NCBI GenBank assembly: GCA_964425255.1
Contig: CAYRMV010000179.1
Location: 1-6,041 of the forward strand
Direction: 5' to 3'
DNA: 6,041 nucleotides
From: CAYRMV01 sp964425255
GTDB lineage: Bacteria > Bacteroidota > Bacteroidia > Flavobacteriales_D > Crocinitomicaceae
Shown here: one piece after another, positions 5,668 to 6,041 of the stretch
Position numbering within the stretch: position 1 is the stretch's first letter
Layout of the letters: the number at the start of each line of letters is the position of its first letter
Made by a program: the position numbers and the translations under genes
Notes under the pieces: model-generated
The model's input: only the letters and a program-made list of their open reading frames with translations
Databases searched by the model: none
What the model was told of the DNA's origin: nothing

Positions 5668-6041
5668 TCAATTGTTTTTTATTTCTCGTAACAATAATTT
5701 ATTCTCCCCAATTATAACATCTCAATTTTCGAAGTATGTTTTTGGAAAATCAATATTCCAAGTTTCGTTTATTGGTAAGAAGTTAATTCTTTGTGAAAGG
5801 TCAAATGATTTTGATGCTTTTTGTTTTGATAATTAGGCAAGTTCATCACTATTCACTTTGAAAGCGAATTGCATATACCAATCAGATGGGCCGGGTGTTA
5901 CACGACCTGATTCATTATCATGATAAACTATATGGTATTCGACATCTAAATAATCGAAGTTTGGCGAGTAGTACTTTTCCATAAAAGCAATTTTATCTGA
6001 CTTGTTATTGAATTTATTGCTGTAAGTATTAGTAGTTAGGT
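5668..6041 (-). pseudogene. Decayed hypothetical gene, 5' part beyond right edge
   Basis: One minus-strand frame enters from the right edge (first full codon 6037-6039) and reads protein-like for 68 codons, including EKYYSPNFDYLDVEYHIVYH and GRVTPGPSDWYMQFAFKV. TAA at 5833-5835 stops it. The same frame then stays open for 36 codons with similarly protein-like sequence (FDLSQRINFLP, ETWNIDFPKTYFEN), meets TGA at 5722-5724, and continues DVIIGENKLLLREIKNN to TGA 5668-5670. I recall small exported Bacteroidota proteins with a V-PGPSDW-x segment, then a W-rich middle and an F/Y-Y-x-N tail, which would fit the whole stretch. So I read it as one gene with two nonsense codons. If the true protein ended at 5833, the rest would be plain spacer. 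The start and any signal peptide are outside the window. Confidence 0.62.

Noticed and set aside
5558..5671. TTG-initiated 38-codon N-terminal extension of the CPCC protein
   Set aside because: It crosses a stem-loop and direct repeats, has no protein-like conservation pattern, and needs a rare TTG start; ATG 5557 is better.
5529..5836. Plus-strand open frames at 5529-5717 and 5627-5836
   Set aside because: They are antisense to the CPCC gene, its spacer and the decayed gene; hydrophobic composition is a by-product of the opposite strand.
1..6041. CRISPR array, tRNA, rRNA, transposase or integrase
   Set aside because: No regularly spaced repeats, no RNA-gene-like sequence and no such protein motifs were seen on either strand.

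Overview
This AT-rich window most likely comes from a Bacteroidota genome, probably Flavobacteriia or a relative such as the Crocinitomicaceae. The clues are the AT-rich codon use, weak or absent Shine-Dalgarno sequences, two short SPII lipoproteins, and a CPCC protein and a DUF6985-type protein of the kind I know mainly from flavobacterial accessory regions. This placement is an inference from gene style; there is no rRNA, tRNA or housekeeping gene to anchor it.

All credible genes lie on the minus strand, so transcription runs from right to left. In that order they are: a broken gene entering from the right edge (5668-6041); a Cys-rich CPCC protein (5075-5557); a DUF6985-like gene interrupted by one in-frame TAA (4508-5062); a lipoprotein with a C-terminal domain seen in other exported proteins (3756-4388); a second lipoprotein of unknown function (2973-3677); a small acidic cytosolic protein (2440-2886); an exported protein (1769-2350); a DUF5063 protein (1145-1693); a small acidic cytosolic protein with a GEFFP motif (650-1063); and an exported or membrane-anchored protein that runs off the left edge (1-681). 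The last one has no stop inside the window and is easy to miss.

Most genes are separated by about 75-120 bp. The exceptions are the 12-bp gap between the CPCC and DUF6985 genes and the 32-bp overlap of the two leftmost genes. The right-hand part shows decay (two genes with nonsense codons) and contains two imperfect stem-loop elements and an 11-bp motif that follows two adjacent genes. The left-hand genes look intact.

The genes do not form a recognisable metabolic pathway. They look like an accessory array of unrelated, single-domain orphan proteins, about half cytosolic and half exported. Such arrays in Bacteroidota often consist of immunity-like genes of polymorphic toxin systems, or of horizontally acquired cassettes. 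No toxin, transposase, integrase, CRISPR array or classical attC site is visible here, so an immunity role is a hypothesis only. No gene-free stretch exceeds 300 bases once the two broken genes are recognised.
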